DNA of 64,000 nt, from the NCBI GenBank assembly GCA_015143295.1, contig CM026561.1:39064875-39128874 (forward strand), in the 5' to 3' direction. Each line of letters begins with the position of its first letter. Position 1 is the stretch's first letter. The stretch comes from Tetracentron sinense. Its lineage: Eukaryota > Streptophyta > Magnoliopsida > Trochodendrales > Trochodendraceae. Positions 49,176 to 61,380 of the stretch are shown here, in pieces. The notes below the pieces were generated by a model that searched no databases, was not told the DNA's origin, and was given only the letters and a program-made list of their open reading frames with translations. Made by a program: the position numbers and the translations under genes.

Positions 49176-52100
49176 GTGAAAATACCGAGAGGGGTAGTTG
49201 AGGATGTGTTGGTCCAAGTAGACAAATTTTACTTTCCTGTTGATTTTATTGTCTTGGACACACAACCTCTGTTGAATGCATGCACTCAAATTCCTGTTAT
49301 TTTAGGCCGCCCATTTCTTGCAACCTCCAATGCTTTGATCAATTGCAAGAATGGTGTCATGAAACTCTCGTTTGGCAACATGACTTTGGAATTAAATATT
49401 TTTAATATCTGCAAACAACCAGGGGATGATGATGATGATGTGCATGGAGTAAACTTGATTGAAACTCTTGTGCAAGACCAATTTCTTCAATCTTCTTTTT
49501 CTGATCCTCTAGAAGCTTGTTTGGCACATTTTAATGATTTTAATGAGGACATTTTAATTAATTCTGTAAACTCTTTGTTGGAATCTGTTCCGGTGTTGGA
49601 TACTAATAAGTGGAGATCACGTTTTGAGGAATTGCCACCTCGCGATACCCTACCCCTCCCGTCAAGTATCCAAACACCAAAGCTTGAGTTGAAACCTTTG
49701 CCAGCTGATCTCAAATATGCATTTTTGGGACAAGCAGAGACATTCCCAGTGGTCATCTCCTCACAATTGAATGAGACTCAGGAAGAAAAATTAATTGATG
49801 TTCTTAGAGAACACAAAGGTACAATAGGGTGGACCATAGCTGATATTAAGGGAATCAGTCCCTTAATTTGTACTCATAGGATATATTTGGAGGATAATGC
49901 TAAACCCTCTAGAGAGATGCAGCGCAGGCTGAATCCCAACATGAAAGATGTGGTTAGAGCAGAGGTCCTAAAACTTTTGGATGTAGGGATCATATACCCT
50001 ATTTCTGATAGTCAGTGGGTAAGTCCTACCCAAGTGGTACCTAAGAAATCCGGTATAACTGTAGTCAAGAATGCTAATGATGAATTAATCCCAACTAGAG
50101 TCACAACTGGTTGGCGAGTGTGCATTGATTATAGGAAGTTGAACTCAGTGACTAGGAAAGACCATTTCCCGTTGCCCTTCATGGACCAAATTTTAGAAAG
50201 AGTAGCTGGTCATAAATTTTATTATTTCCTAGATGGGTACTCCGGTTATAATCAGATAGAAATTGCACCTGAGGATCAAGAAAAGACCACTTTTACATGT
50301 CCATTCGGCACTTTTGCTTATCGAAGGATGCCATTTGGGTTGTGTAATGCTCCTGCCACATTCCAAAGATGCATGTTGAGTATATTTAGCGATATGGTAG
50401 AGCGTTTTCTTGAAGTGTTTATGGATGATTTTTCTGTGTTTGGTGATTCTTTTGATGATTGTCTGTTTCATTTAAAGAATGTTTTGGTTAGATGTGAGGA
50501 GAAAAACTTCATTCTGAATTGGGAGAAGTGTCATTTTATGGTCTCTAAAGGGATCGTGCTTGGCCACATTGTCTCCTCCCGAGGAATCGAAGTGGATAGA
50601 GCCAAAATTGATCTGATAGCCAATTTAAGGACATTAGATCTTTTCTAGGTCATGCAGGATTTTACAGAAGGTTTATTAAAGACTTTAGTGCAATATCTAG
50701 ACCATTGTGTAACCTTCTATCAAAGGAAAACTCCTTCGAGTGGACTAAAGCATGCCAGGAAGCTTTTGCAAAGCTGAAAGGCATGTTGACTTCTGCTCCT
50801 ATAATGCAACCACCTGATTGGAGTTTACCATTTGAAATCATGTATGATGCTAGTGATTATGCGGTTGGGGCCGTGCTAGGGCAACGCAAGGATAAGAAGC
50901 CTTGTGTCATTTACTATGCAAGTAGGACCTTGAACAGTGCTCAGATGAACTATTCTACTACCGAAAAAGAACTCCTAGCCATAGTCTTTGCACTTGACAA
51001 GTTCCGATCTTACTTGATTGGATCTCGAATTATTATATTCACTGACCATGCAGCTTTAAAATACCTTCTTTCTAAGAAGGATGCTAAACCAAGACTCCTT
51101 AGGTGGATCCTTCTACTCCAGGAATTTGACTTAGAAATTAAAGATAAAAAAAGAGTAGAAAATGTAGTGGCTGATCATTTATCCCGTCTTGTGCTCTCTG
51201 ATTCCTTGGAGACAATGCCGATCAAAGACACGTTTCCCGATGAGCAACTTTTTGCTGTCTCCCAATTACCTTGGTTTGCGGATATTGCAAATTATCTTGT
51301 TACAGGTAACCTTCCTATTCATTGGAAACAACAAGATAAAAAGAAATTTTTGACCGAGGTACGTAGATTTTTCTGGGATGATCCTTATCTGTTTAAATAT
51401 TGTTCTGATCAAATTATTAGGAGATGTGTGCCTGATTCTGAACACCTGAATGTCATCTCCTTTTGTCACTCTGAAGCATGTGGTGGTCATTTTTCAGCCA
51501 AAAAGACTACCACAAAAATTTTGCAATGCGGTTTTTATTGGCCCACTCTTTTTAAGGACACTCATGAGTTTTGCAAAGCATGCGAGCGTTGCCAAAAATT
51601 AAGAGGAATCTCCCATCGGAATATGATGCCTCTCAACCCAATTTTGATTATTGAAGTCTTTGACTGTTGGGGCATCGATTTCATGGGACCATTCTCTCCT
51701 TCTTTTGGGTATCTTTATATCTTAGTAGCCGTTGATTATGTGTCAAAATGGATCGAGGCTCTTCCAAGCAAAACCAATGACCACAAAACGGTCTTGCGAT
51801 TTTTAAAAGAAAATGTTTTATCAAGGTTTGGAACACCTCGAGCTATTATCAGTGATGGGGGTACGCACTTCTGTAATCGGCCTTTTGAGGCCTTGATGAA
51901 AAAATATGGGATAAACCATAAAGTTTCTACCCCTTATCACCCACAAACAAGTGGACAAGTGGAGATATCCAATCGGGAGATTAACAATATTTTACAAAAA
52001 ACTGTAAATCCGGACCATAAGGATTGGTCATTACGACTAACCGATGCGCTATGGGCTTACCGTACAGCTTTCAAAACCCCGATTGGAATGTCTCCATATC

Positions 52101-52564
52101 GAATTGTCTTTGGAAGAGCTTGTCACTTGCCTGTTGAATTGGAACACAAGGCTTACTGAGCGATAAAGACACTCAATTTTGATTTGGAGAAAGCAGGCTC
52201 GTTTCGCAAACTCCAACTGGATGAGTTGGACGAAATTCGAAATGATGCTTACGAGAGTGCCAAAATTTACAAGGAAAGAATGAAGGTTTTTCATGATAAG
52301 CATATTCTTCGAAAATCTTTTGAGCCTTCTCAAAAAGTTCTTTTGTATAATTCTCGTTTGCATCTATTTCCTGGTAAGCTTCGATCTCGTTGGACCGGCC
52401 CTTTCATTGTGAAAACTGTTTACCCTTATGGAACTATCGAGATTGAGAATCCTGAAAACGGTAATGTTTTTAAAATCAATGGTCAACGATTGAAACCGTT
52501 TTTGGAGAATTTCACCCCAGATGTTGAGTCCACAACTCTGGAAGATCCCGTTTATCCTGATTGA
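49176..52564 (+). pseudogene. pol: pol region (RT, RNase H, integrase) of the Athila-type element, broken
   Basis: 49176-50648 holds the end of protease and the reverse transcriptase: DYRKLNSVTRKDHFPLPF, MPFGLCNAPATFQRCM, and the catalytic FMDDF near 50420. A small deletion near 50625 shifts the frame. 50705-52159 holds RNase H ([35 protein letters not shown]) and integrase, with the HHCC zinc finger (51470-51600) and DDE core ([27 protein letters not shown]). TGA at 52157-52159 replaces a Trp codon; 52184-52564 then encodes the integrase C-terminus ([10 protein letters not shown]). No chromodomain. Not functional as it stands. Confidence 0.9.
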
Positions 52565-54045
52565 TCATTTCTCTCCCTTAAGGAGAACTTCTGTATATAC
52601 TATGCATTTTTGTTTTTTTTACTTGCTTTGATTGATTAGTTCATATCCCTATAATGTTTCATACCCTCTATCTCTTTTTGACCTCTCAATGTTATATTTC
52701 ATATAAATCTCTATTTGAAACATTGAGGACAATGTTCGATTTAGGTTGGGGGGTATAGATCTGTGCTTTATTGTTGGGATAATCTCTGCTAATAGTAGAC
52801 CATCACATTCCTCATTTACAAAAAAAAATTAAAAATAAAAAATAAAAAAATTGTGTTTTTGTCCTAGCTACTGTCTATTTCTTCCTTGCCTTTTATCTAT
52901 TGAGCTATTGAATTTTGGATTATAAAGGCACATGGTGAAAATCTTTAAGAAGCTCAATTCCAGTTGTTTAAAATGAAAAGTCTTTGTTACTAATTATCAG
53001 TTAGTGAAAATTATAAATTGCTGAATTTTTGAACTTTCACTACACATCTGACTCAATATCTAGAGCTAGGTTGAATTTGGTAGTTGTTGACTTGATAATT
53101 GTCTGGAATGTAGGGAGAAACCAAGTCTGATGAACTATGACTATCTTGTTCACTTGGTTTGCTGGTAAGAAGAAAAACAGAACTGGGTTATGATGAAGTC
53201 ATGGAAAGAAACCAGTGAATTAAATCAGGTACTTTGAAAAGGGCTACCTCTTGTTAGGTCTTTGAAAAAAAAAAAAAAAAGGGGGGAAAAGAAAGAAAGA
53301 AAAAGGATATGGACATTTGAAACTGTGCTCTCAATGTTGAAATATCAGTTTGTTTTGCTATGACCTTGTTAAAACAAGTTGGGTGAAAGCCGTCATTGTA
53401 AAAAAGCGAATAAACTGGAATATCACAGATAAAGCCCATGAGGTATTAAGGTGAATATCCACAACTTTCATGATCCTGGACAGATTAGCTTAGTTTTGAA
53501 TCAGATCCTTAGGCTAACCCGACCATTCTATGGTGATTAAAAAGTTGGCTCGGCTTAAGAAAATCGATACTTTGGATATTTTTCAGATTGCACATGCACT
53601 CAAAATTTTCTAAATGGTGACTTAGTGATTTGGACTTTATTTAGAATGCTGAAATATATGGCTGAAATATAATGAAAACCAGTGCCCTAATAATTCTAAA
53701 TTTGATGCCTTGATTAGGATGTACAACATGAAAAAGTTTATTATGAATAATTTGTGTTCTTCTTCAATTGTTTTGAAAAGATAAATCTGTTTTGAAAAGG
53801 AGGATTGTGAGTCATGCTTTATAGTTATTATCCTGATTAATTGATTGACTATATTCTGCCTCTTAAATCTGAGTTGAAATCATTGTCACAGATGGGTGAT
53901 GCTACTGAGAGATGAACTGAGATTCTTTCAAAATTTCTTGGTTGTCATGCATAATGAAAGTTTTCTGATTGTCTCATAAAATTGAAATGATGATATTTTA
54001 ATATTGCTTCTTCACATTTTTTTTTGCTCGAGGACTAGCAAAATA
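52565..54045 (+). other. Noncoding tail of the Athila-type element
   Basis: A 1.5-kb AT-rich stretch between pol and the polypurine tract, in the position of the env-like gene of other Athila elements. It has no frame of any length and contains an A run followed by GGGGGGAAAAGAAAG at 53264-53293. Confidence 0.75.
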
Positions 54046-54060
54046 CTGGTTGGGGGGTGT
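54046..54060 (+). other. Polypurine tract
   Basis: CTGGTTGGGGGGTGT directly precedes the 3' LTR. Short G-rich tracts at this place prime plus-strand synthesis. It is not a perfect purine run. Confidence 0.7.
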
Positions 54061-55773
54061 TGATAAGTGCTTAATTTTGCTTAATTATCCACATTTAAAT
54101 AAGCATTATCATACTTCTTTGGTTTATATCTTCATTTTTACACGTAAAGTGGTGTATTCTCTCCTCACCATTGCGTTGTCCTCTCTCTCTTAATTTTCAT
54201 GATACATTTGCATGTATTTATACATATCTTGGAAGGCCGCATGTAAAATATTTTTAAGAGAGACTTATTACGTGTATTTATTTTTTGTAGGAATTCTAAC
54301 CCCAGACTACTCTCGAGATTCAAGAAGTCCAAAGTTTCAAATAGCTCATGTTCAACTCAAATATCTAAAAGAGTCAAAGCCCAAGAGCAAAGCCCAAGCC
54401 AAAAGTCCAAGAAGCCAAGTCTCAAGTCAAAGAGTCAAAGCCCAAGAGCAAAGCCCATGACCAAGTATAGAAAGATTCTACAACATGGCTGGAGAATCTT
54501 AGGAAGATATGGATTAATATGATTTTGGCATAAAAATGGTGGAACTCTCTTAAATTAGAAAGAAGAAGTGTGCTATATTGATGTTTCTATTTCAGAAAAA
54601 ATGAGAAAGCCTATTTTGGTCACAAGAACTCTTTATTTTGGGTGAATTTTGGAATTCAAGCAAGAAGCTTAATGGAGGTCAACTAAATCTACAAGAAAAG
54701 CAAGAAATTTCATGGATGGCTAGAGGAGTGCTATTATTTAGCAACCAATCCCAAACAAAGAATGAGGATTTCCCGGATTCCCGCCTAATCTGGACAGTAC
54801 TTACTAATTTGGACATAACTTTTGACTCAAAATTCGGATTAAGGCAAGGTTTGATGTTTTGGAAAGAAGACTTAAAGGAGAACAAAATTGTATTTCATGA
54901 AGATCTTCTAATTCGAACGTTTAACGGGTCAAAACATGTCATCAAGATGAGAGAAGTGCAATTTTGGTTGGAATTTTGGAATTAGAAGTTTCTCTTTTGT
55001 TTTTCTTTTCCTTCTCTTCTTCCCTTTAGTATATATAAACCTAAAGTGAGAGACTTTTGGGGCTCTCTGATCTTTTCTCATTCTCTTTTCTCTCTTCTTC
55101 TTTTAGTTTTTTTTGGAGTTATTTTATTGTAGTGTTTGGAAAACCATTAAGGAGGATGACAACTCCAAACATGGTTGGCTAAACACCCTTCTAAGGTCAG
55201 GGATTTGAAACCTTTTTCCAATTTATGTGGACGATGTGGATGATTTGATTATTTATTTTAATTGAATAATTTTCTTAGTTTGGTTAATTGTTCATTTCTA
55301 TATGTTCTTTGATTTCGTATGATCTAATGATATATGGAATGCTTGGATCCCCTGTGAGTTAGATACAAAGTGATTTTTATATTTCTCTAATTATTCAATT
55401 GAATTTAATAGTCAGTGGTTCTATCGTATAATTTTCCATCTAGATTAAATCTTTATTTAATTCTAGATGTGTTTTCATCTAAATCTAAGCATAAGGAGGG
55501 ATAGATGGATTTTTCTGAAACCTTAGATCTATTTTTTATTGCTTTACAGTTATCAGTAATTTTTGCTCCATTCTCATTGAGTGGAAAACTGATTTTAAAT
55601 CTCTCTTTTCTCTAGATTTCGTTTCCTTAATTCTTGTTGCACAATAGTCAATCCATGTGGATTCGACCATGTGCTCACCAGATACATCAACTGTGTCACT
55701 TGTGCACTTGCAAGCATATTATTTTTACTCTTGATTTTATGTCCATTAATTTGGATTAAATTAAGTTGTAACA
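54061..55773 (+). repeat. 3' LTR of the Athila-type element
   Basis: Starts TGATAAGTGCTTAATTTTGC and ends TTAAGTTGTAACA (1713 bp). It is collinear with the 5' LTR, with about 30 substitutions and a one-base indel near the end. Confidence 0.93.
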
Positions 55774-55839
55774 ATTCTCATGCTACCCCTCACTCATCTA
55801 TCTATTAGACTTGGAATTCTCTATGGTTATAACCAGACT

Positions 55840-56825
55840 CCTTAGATTCCGGTTACGCCACTGATATCGCCTTGTGTCCCTTTGAACACTCCTTAATTGT
55901 GGTTAAGACTCACCCACCCCTAGGGTTCACTCACTTATATCCTTGGTTTTTAGAAATAAATATGAGAAAAAATTTAACCCTACTAGGGTTTAAAAAAACT
56001 AATATTTTTTCTAAAAATATTAAGGGGTGTCAAAAGAGACACATGGCAACCTCAAGGCGCAACCAGACTCCAACTATGGTTAAGATTCACCCACCCCTAG
56101 GATTCACCCACTTATCTTTGGTTTCTAGAAAAAAAATATTAATTTTTTATAAATCTTGGTTAAAATTCACTAACTCCAAGGGTTAAACATTTTTTTTCAT
56201 ATTTTTTTCTAAAAACCAAGATAAGTGGGTCCCTAGGGGTAGGAGTCCTTAACCACAGTTAAAGAGTGTTGAAAGGGACACATGGTGACCTCAGTCGCGT
56301 AACCGAACTCTTCACTCTTCTGGAAAAACGATATGAAAGAAGAACATCTCACTAAGGCCTCACCCGCACCCTTTCTTTGCTACACCCAAAATGCCTCTTG
56401 GTTCTCAAAATATCCCTACGTCATGTTTCTATAGCCAACAACCCTAGGGTTCACCCACTTATCCTTTGCTTTTAGAAAAAAATAAATATGGAAAAAAATT
56501 TAACCCTACGAGTTAGTGAATGTTAACCAGGATTTTTAAAAACAGATTAATTTTCAGCCGGAGCTTCGCATGAAGCAGAGCTCCTCTTTATATTTAAACT
56601 GTTTAAAAAATTAGTATGTTTTTCTAAAAACTAAGGATAGGTGGGTGAACTCTTGGGTAGGTTAATCTTAACCATAGTTATGGGATATCAAAAGAGATAC
56701 ATTGCAACCACAAGGGCATGATCTTAACCACAGTTAAGGGGTGTCAGAAGAGACACATTGCAACCTCAAGGGCGTAATCAAACTCCAACTATGGTTAAGA
56801 TTCACCCACTCCTAGGATTCACCCA
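55840..56825. repeat. Cluster of foldback-core elements
   Basis: At least three units with core arms, at 55850-56065, 56060-56320 and 56455-56820. Each has GATTCCGGTTACGCC- or GGTGACCTCAGTCGCG-type outer sequence, GGTTAAGATTCACCCACCC and CTTATCCTTGGTTTTTAG, in both orientations. A tiny MITE relic (56545-56600) is nested. No genes. Confidence 0.6.
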
Positions 56826-57115
56826 GGGGTGGAGTCAGGAATCTCTTTTAGGGGGGGCTAACAATGGGGGTTCAGGGGCGGAGCCCCCGAAATTTTTTTT
56901 TGAGTGCCAAGTTCGAGGGTGAGTACATTTGTTTGTGTCCGTTTATAAAGAATATATATCTTTTTCGGAATTTTAGGGGGGGCTAGAGTCCCCCGTCACC
57001 CCGACACCGCCCCTTTCCCAAGCTGCACCCTTAGTTTTACAAAAGGGAATTTTTTTTTTTTCAAAATTTCAGGAGGGGCTTCAGCCCCCCTGGGCCCCAT
57101 GTGGCTCCGCCCCTG
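56824..57115. mobile_element. hAT-type MITE inside a foldback core, exact 8-bp duplication
   Basis: The ends are CAGGGGTGGAGTC on the left and GGCTCCGCCCCTG on the right. GATTCACC flanks both sides (56816-56823 and 57116-57123). Removing it restores the usual core CCTAGGATTCACCCACTTATCC. The interior has GGGGGGCT and poly-T stretches. Confidence 0.85.
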
Positions 57116-57602
57116 GATTCACCCACTTATCCTTGGTTTTTAGAAAAAAATATTAATTTTTTTAAACCCTGGTTAAAATTTACTAACTTCCCGGGTTAAT
57201 TTTTTTCATATTTTTTTTAAAACATATTTTAAAAAAAAAAAACCAAGAATAAGTGGATGAGCCCTAAGGTGGGTGAATCTTAACCACAGTTAAGGAGTGT
57301 TAAAAGGGACACATGGCGACCTCAGTGGCATAGCTGGACTCTTTGCTCTCTTGGTAAAACGCTTTGAAAGAAGGTCTCGCCAAGGCCCCGCCCACCCCCT
57401 TTTTGTTATACCTAAAATGCCCCTAAAACCTTTTGGCTTTCAAAATATCCCTCACAATTTTTTTTGTCCACACTATCGCTCAAGTTTTTATACCCAAAAT
57501 ATTCCTTAAATTTCTTTTCCAAAATGCCCTCACAAGGGTCTCTCTTCTCAATCTCTCTCCCCTTCTCCTCTCTCCACGTGCATCGCTCCTGCCGCCCACT
57601 AG
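57116..57602. repeat. Foldback arm ending in a Helitron-like 3' end
   Basis: The core arms continue to 57340 (TTAAAAGGGACACATGGCGA). The outer arm with CTCTCTTGGTAAAACGCTTT follows. At 57575-57602 CACGTGCATCGCTCCTGCCG.. leads to CTAG then T, a weakened version of the Helitron end at 33152. Confidence 0.5.
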
Positions 57603-57780
57603 TAATTATTAAAAAGAATTGTTACACAAACGTTAGTTTGCAATGGGAAAACAAAAGTATCATTTCCGATGTAGTACAGAAGTAACTCTTTCACAATATT
57701 TCATGGCAAAATAAAATATGGTATCAATGGGAGCACTAGCCTGACTCGCTCCCAAGCAGACCCGGCTTCATTAAAATCAA

Positions 57781-58637
57781 GGGGAAATTACACTCACCTC
57801 CCCTGAGGTTTGGTGAAATTTCAACCTCCCTTCTAGTTTCCGAAATTACACTGTCCTCCCCTATCAAACTCTTAATATTAACACTGTTAACTAAAGTTAC
57901 CTTTTTCCCATTTTACCCCTATTACTTGATTGAGGAAACACGTCTTTACCTCAACCAAAGAAAAGCATAAACTCCCAAGCCGCCACGAGTCTCTTTTAAT
58001 ACCCACTAACTATGATTAAGATTTACTCACCCCTAAGGTTTATCCATCTAACCTTAGTTTTAGGGAAAAAATAACCTTAGGTTGGTTATGCTTAACCGCA
58101 AATAAAGAGGGCTCTATAAGCCGCCACATGTCCCTGTTAACAACCATTAACTATGGTTAAAACTCACTCACCCCTAGGGTTCAGCCATCAAACCTTGGTT
58201 TTTAGAAAAAAAAACCTTAGGTTGCTTATGCTTAACCACAATTAAAGAGAGCTCTACAAGCCGTCATGTGTCCCCTTTAACGCCCACTAACTATGGTTAA
58301 AATTCACTCACCCCTAGTATTCATCCATTTAACCTTGATTTTTAGAAGAAAAAATAAACTTAGGTTGATTATGCTTAACCACAATTAAAGAGGGCTCTAC
58401 AAGTCGCCAAGTGTCCCCTTTAACACCTACTAAATGTGCTTAAGATTCACTCACCTTTAGGATTAATCCATCTAACCTTGCTTTAAAGAAAAAAATAAAA
58501 ATATTAACCTTAAGTTAATTATGTTTAACCACAGTTAAAGGATCTCTATAAGTCACCATGTGTCCCTTTTAATACCCACTAACTATGGTTAAGATTCACT
58601 CACCTCTGGAGTTCATCTATCTAATATTGGTTCTTAG

Positions 58638-58674
<37 letters not shown>

Positions 58675-58975
58675 TACTTGATTTTGGAAATATATATTAA
58701 CCTTAAGTTGATATTAGTAACCTTGGTTAGAATCCAATTATCATTTATTTTATTGAATTAACTAACCTTGTGTTGAAAAAGGGTAATTTAGACATTTTAA
58801 AATATTTAAATGATGATATCATCAAAGTCTTCCATAAAGTAATGGTAAAATTAAGAGAAGGTGATATATGTTACAGACAACCAAAATTGAGGGGATGGTA
58901 GTGTAATTTCATAAACTAGAGGGGAGGTTTCTGAAATTTCACCAAACCTCAAGGGAGGTGAGTGTAATTTACCCT
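57781..58975. mobile_element. hAT-like non-autonomous element with tandem core array, complete
   Basis: The ends are GGGGAAATTACACTCACCTC on the left and (reverse complement) AGGGTAAATTACACTCACCT, extending inward through GAGGTTTGGTGAAATTTC. AAAATCAA flanks both sides exactly (57773-57780 and 58976-58983). Five tandem units of about 140 bp begin near 57976, 58118, 58256, 58396 and 58549, each with AAGCCGCCACATGTCCC-like sequence. A (TA)n run is at 58652-58674. No coding capacity. Confidence 0.85.
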
Positions 58976-59053
58976 AAAATCAAAGGATATGTGATGTGGA
59001 CCCACTACAAGTCCTTCGTCTTTTCCCTAAACCCTGGATCGAGTCTACTTAGG

Positions 59054-59195
59054 CAGGGTGAAGATTATTTGGATTGAGAGTGTGGTTGTGTGTGTGTGAT
59101 GTGTGTGAGGATTGAGTGTGGTGTGTGTTTTCCTTGTTCTTACCTTCAGCTTCGCCTTCTTTTGGTGTTGTTGAGTTTAACCAAAAAAAATAAAA
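59054..59195 (+). mobile_element. SINE-like retroposon with 11-bp duplication
   Basis: GT-rich 5' part (GTGTGTGTGTGATGTGTGTG), then CTTACCTTCAGC, GTTGTTGAGTTTAACC and an A-rich tail (AAAAAAAATAAAA). GTCTACTTAGG at 59043-59053 and GTCTGCTTAGG at 59196-59206 flank it. It is related to the repeats at 19976-20296. Confidence 0.65.
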
Positions 59196-59399
59196 GTCTG
59201 CTTAGGGGAGAGTTGTGATAGTACTCCCCTTATCAATAGTGCCGGTAACAATAGGACTAAGGGAGGGGCAGTCCTTGTATATTTACATGGTTTGCTATTC
59301 TCTCCTAATATATATTGTTTATTAAGAGTAGGGCGGGCAGGGCAGGGTAGGGCCTAAGTCTTATTGGGTTTGGCCCTCCTTCATAGGAATGAGGCTTTT

Positions 59400-61380
59400 T
59401 GTAGAGCCCTGGAATTTGGGTTCCTTATTCATGTGAATAGGACAGTGAATAGTGCATTTGCATAGGGTATGCAAAGGCCTAAAGCCGTCCATGGGTCCTT
59501 GGTTTGAGGAAAGTGAGGTGTGATTTTGATATGTGTATGTTGAGTCTCAAAACAAGAGTATAAGTATACTCTAAGCATCTAAACACGTAAGGTATAAAAT
59601 AACCTAAGTGTGAATGTAGAACCCTGGGAATCAATTTCACAATGTTGTGAATAGTGTCAGGGCATTGGGGTTGAAGGCCAAAAGTCTTCTTGTATTGTTA
59701 TGATGTTATAGAAAAATGATAATGAGGGTTCTTAGCTGGAGTGTTGTTGAGTAGCAATATGTGTAGTGTATGTCGGTGCGTTGAAACCAAGAGTACGAAA
59801 TGCTCTAAGTCCTTAGAAGTTTAAACAAAGAGTATGCATGACTCGAGGTATGTGGGTGATGAAGCAAAGATAAAAAGGACTCTAGAAGAAATTAAGTGGT
59901 GTTAGTGTGCAAAGGAAGGGTAAAGGAAATACTCTAAGTGAGTAAAAGTAAGGGTATAAAATACCCTAAGTGCTTAAAGGGTTGTAAGTGAATAGTGTGT
60001 GAATAGTGTCTGTGAACAGAGTATGTAAAGGCCAAGGTCTTCCATGTGAACTTGGTGTTGGTTTAAATGGGAATGAGGCATCTCATTTTAAAAGGAGTGT
60101 TATAGTATTGATTTGGCATGTGAAACATAAGGTATGCGGTATGTGTGGTTGGGAACCAAACACAAGAGTATAAAATACTCTAAGTGTCAAAGAGGGTGAA
60201 TGTCTTACCATAACCTCAACTTTGGGAATCTCTATTTTCGTCGTCGCTTATCGGAATTGAGTGATTTTTGAACCATTGGAAAGGTATTGAAACCTTCTTT
60301 AAGGTTCATGTTTATCACATTTTCTGATTTTGAGGCAAAGCTATGTGAAATGTGGGTTTTCCGAAAGCGGGTCTGCTGTCAATTCAGCAGTCGCTTTGGA
60401 CCAGTACCATTTAGGACCATTTTGGAATATGAATACAATAGAATTAGGTTTTGTATAAAACATGAAAGTTGTTCCTCTTTGAATGTAGAATCCAATGCAA
60501 GTTAAATCGTCAAAATCCGATAAGCGAGTCAAAAGTTATGATCGAAATACCATAGCGGGAAAATGAATGAATGAATAGTATAAGGGTAGATCTAGTTTGG
60601 GACGGATAGATCCATCAATTCCATGCACTTATGGATCTATCCATGGTCATGACCGATAGATCGACCGAGCCCAGATTTGTATGGGTTTTTTGGCTAGAGA
60701 TTTTTTGGCTAGGTGGATTTTTGATGGATCTATCGGTGCTCATGACCGATAGATCCATCAGTGCCTGTTTTGCCTCCTAACTGACTCCTCGAGATATTTA
60801 GGGGGTGTAATGGTATTTGGTCTCACCCCTTGGCCTATAAAAACCACAATTTCGTGGCTAGGGTTACAAGAACCCTGGAGAGGAGATTTTTGAGAGAAAG
60901 TTGAGAGAAAAGAGGGAGAAGAGCTTGGGTTCTTCTAGGCTTGTACTAGTGATCAAGTGAAGTCGGGTTTTCGCTTCAAGCTTTCTTCCTAAGCTTGGAT
61001 CTTGCTACCAAGGAGTATTCTTAAGCTATAAACTGTAGGGATTCGGTTTTTGGAAAGGTAGATACACTTTACCACCTACCATGTGTTATTCTTTTAATAA
61101 AATCATATTTGAAGTATGTTATTGGGTCGATGGGATGATGATTTGTATATAGGATGTAAACTATCACTACGATTGAAATTCTATGAATATGATGTCATGT
61201 TTACCAGCTTTCTAAGTTCACCATGACATTCACAAGTACTATATGCACCTTATGTTCATAAGCCTAGCATGATGTTCACAACTCCGCATGATTCGATGAT
61301 TTCTCACAAGAAAGGGTTTTTCCAAAGTTCATAAGCAAGGTTTTTGTAAAATAAATCTCACTAAGTCGTAAACTTAGTGA
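59400..61380 (+). mobile_element. LTR-like fragment
   Basis: Starts TGTAGAGCCCTGGAATTTGG. Near 60835 a TATA box (GGCCTATAAAAACC) is followed by a purine-rich leader (GAGAGGAGATTTTTGAGAG), as in the solo LTR at 5939-8127. Inverted GATAGATC/GATCTATC words cluster at 60600-60760. The right end is not recognised. Repeated TACTCTAAG words occur at 59570-60185. Open frames within it are chance. Confidence 0.5.

Larger units (their letters stand above)
44731..55773 (+). mobile_element. Athila-type Ty3/gypsy LTR retrotransposon
   Basis: Complete element of 11.0 kb: 5' LTR, primer site matching tRNA-Asp, leader, gag-pol remains, a 1.5-kb noncoding tail, polypurine tract, 3' LTR. Flanks ATTGT (44726-44730) and ATTCT (55774-55778) are a 5-bp duplication with one change. 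The tRNA-Asp primer site, the DLGAS protease motif, the FMDDF reverse transcriptase motif, the long LTRs and the lack of a chromodomain fit the Athila lineage. Coding lesions make it non-autonomous. The env-like gene seen in some Athila elements is absent. Confidence 0.93.

Noticed and set aside
52565-54045. An env-like gene in the Athila-type element
   Set aside because: No open frame of useful length or membrane-protein pattern is present in any forward frame.
59400-61380. A protein-coding or noncoding RNA gene with a TATA box near 60835
   Set aside because: The layout (TG start, TATA, purine-rich leader) matches an LTR, and the open frames are short and unrelated to anything I recognise.
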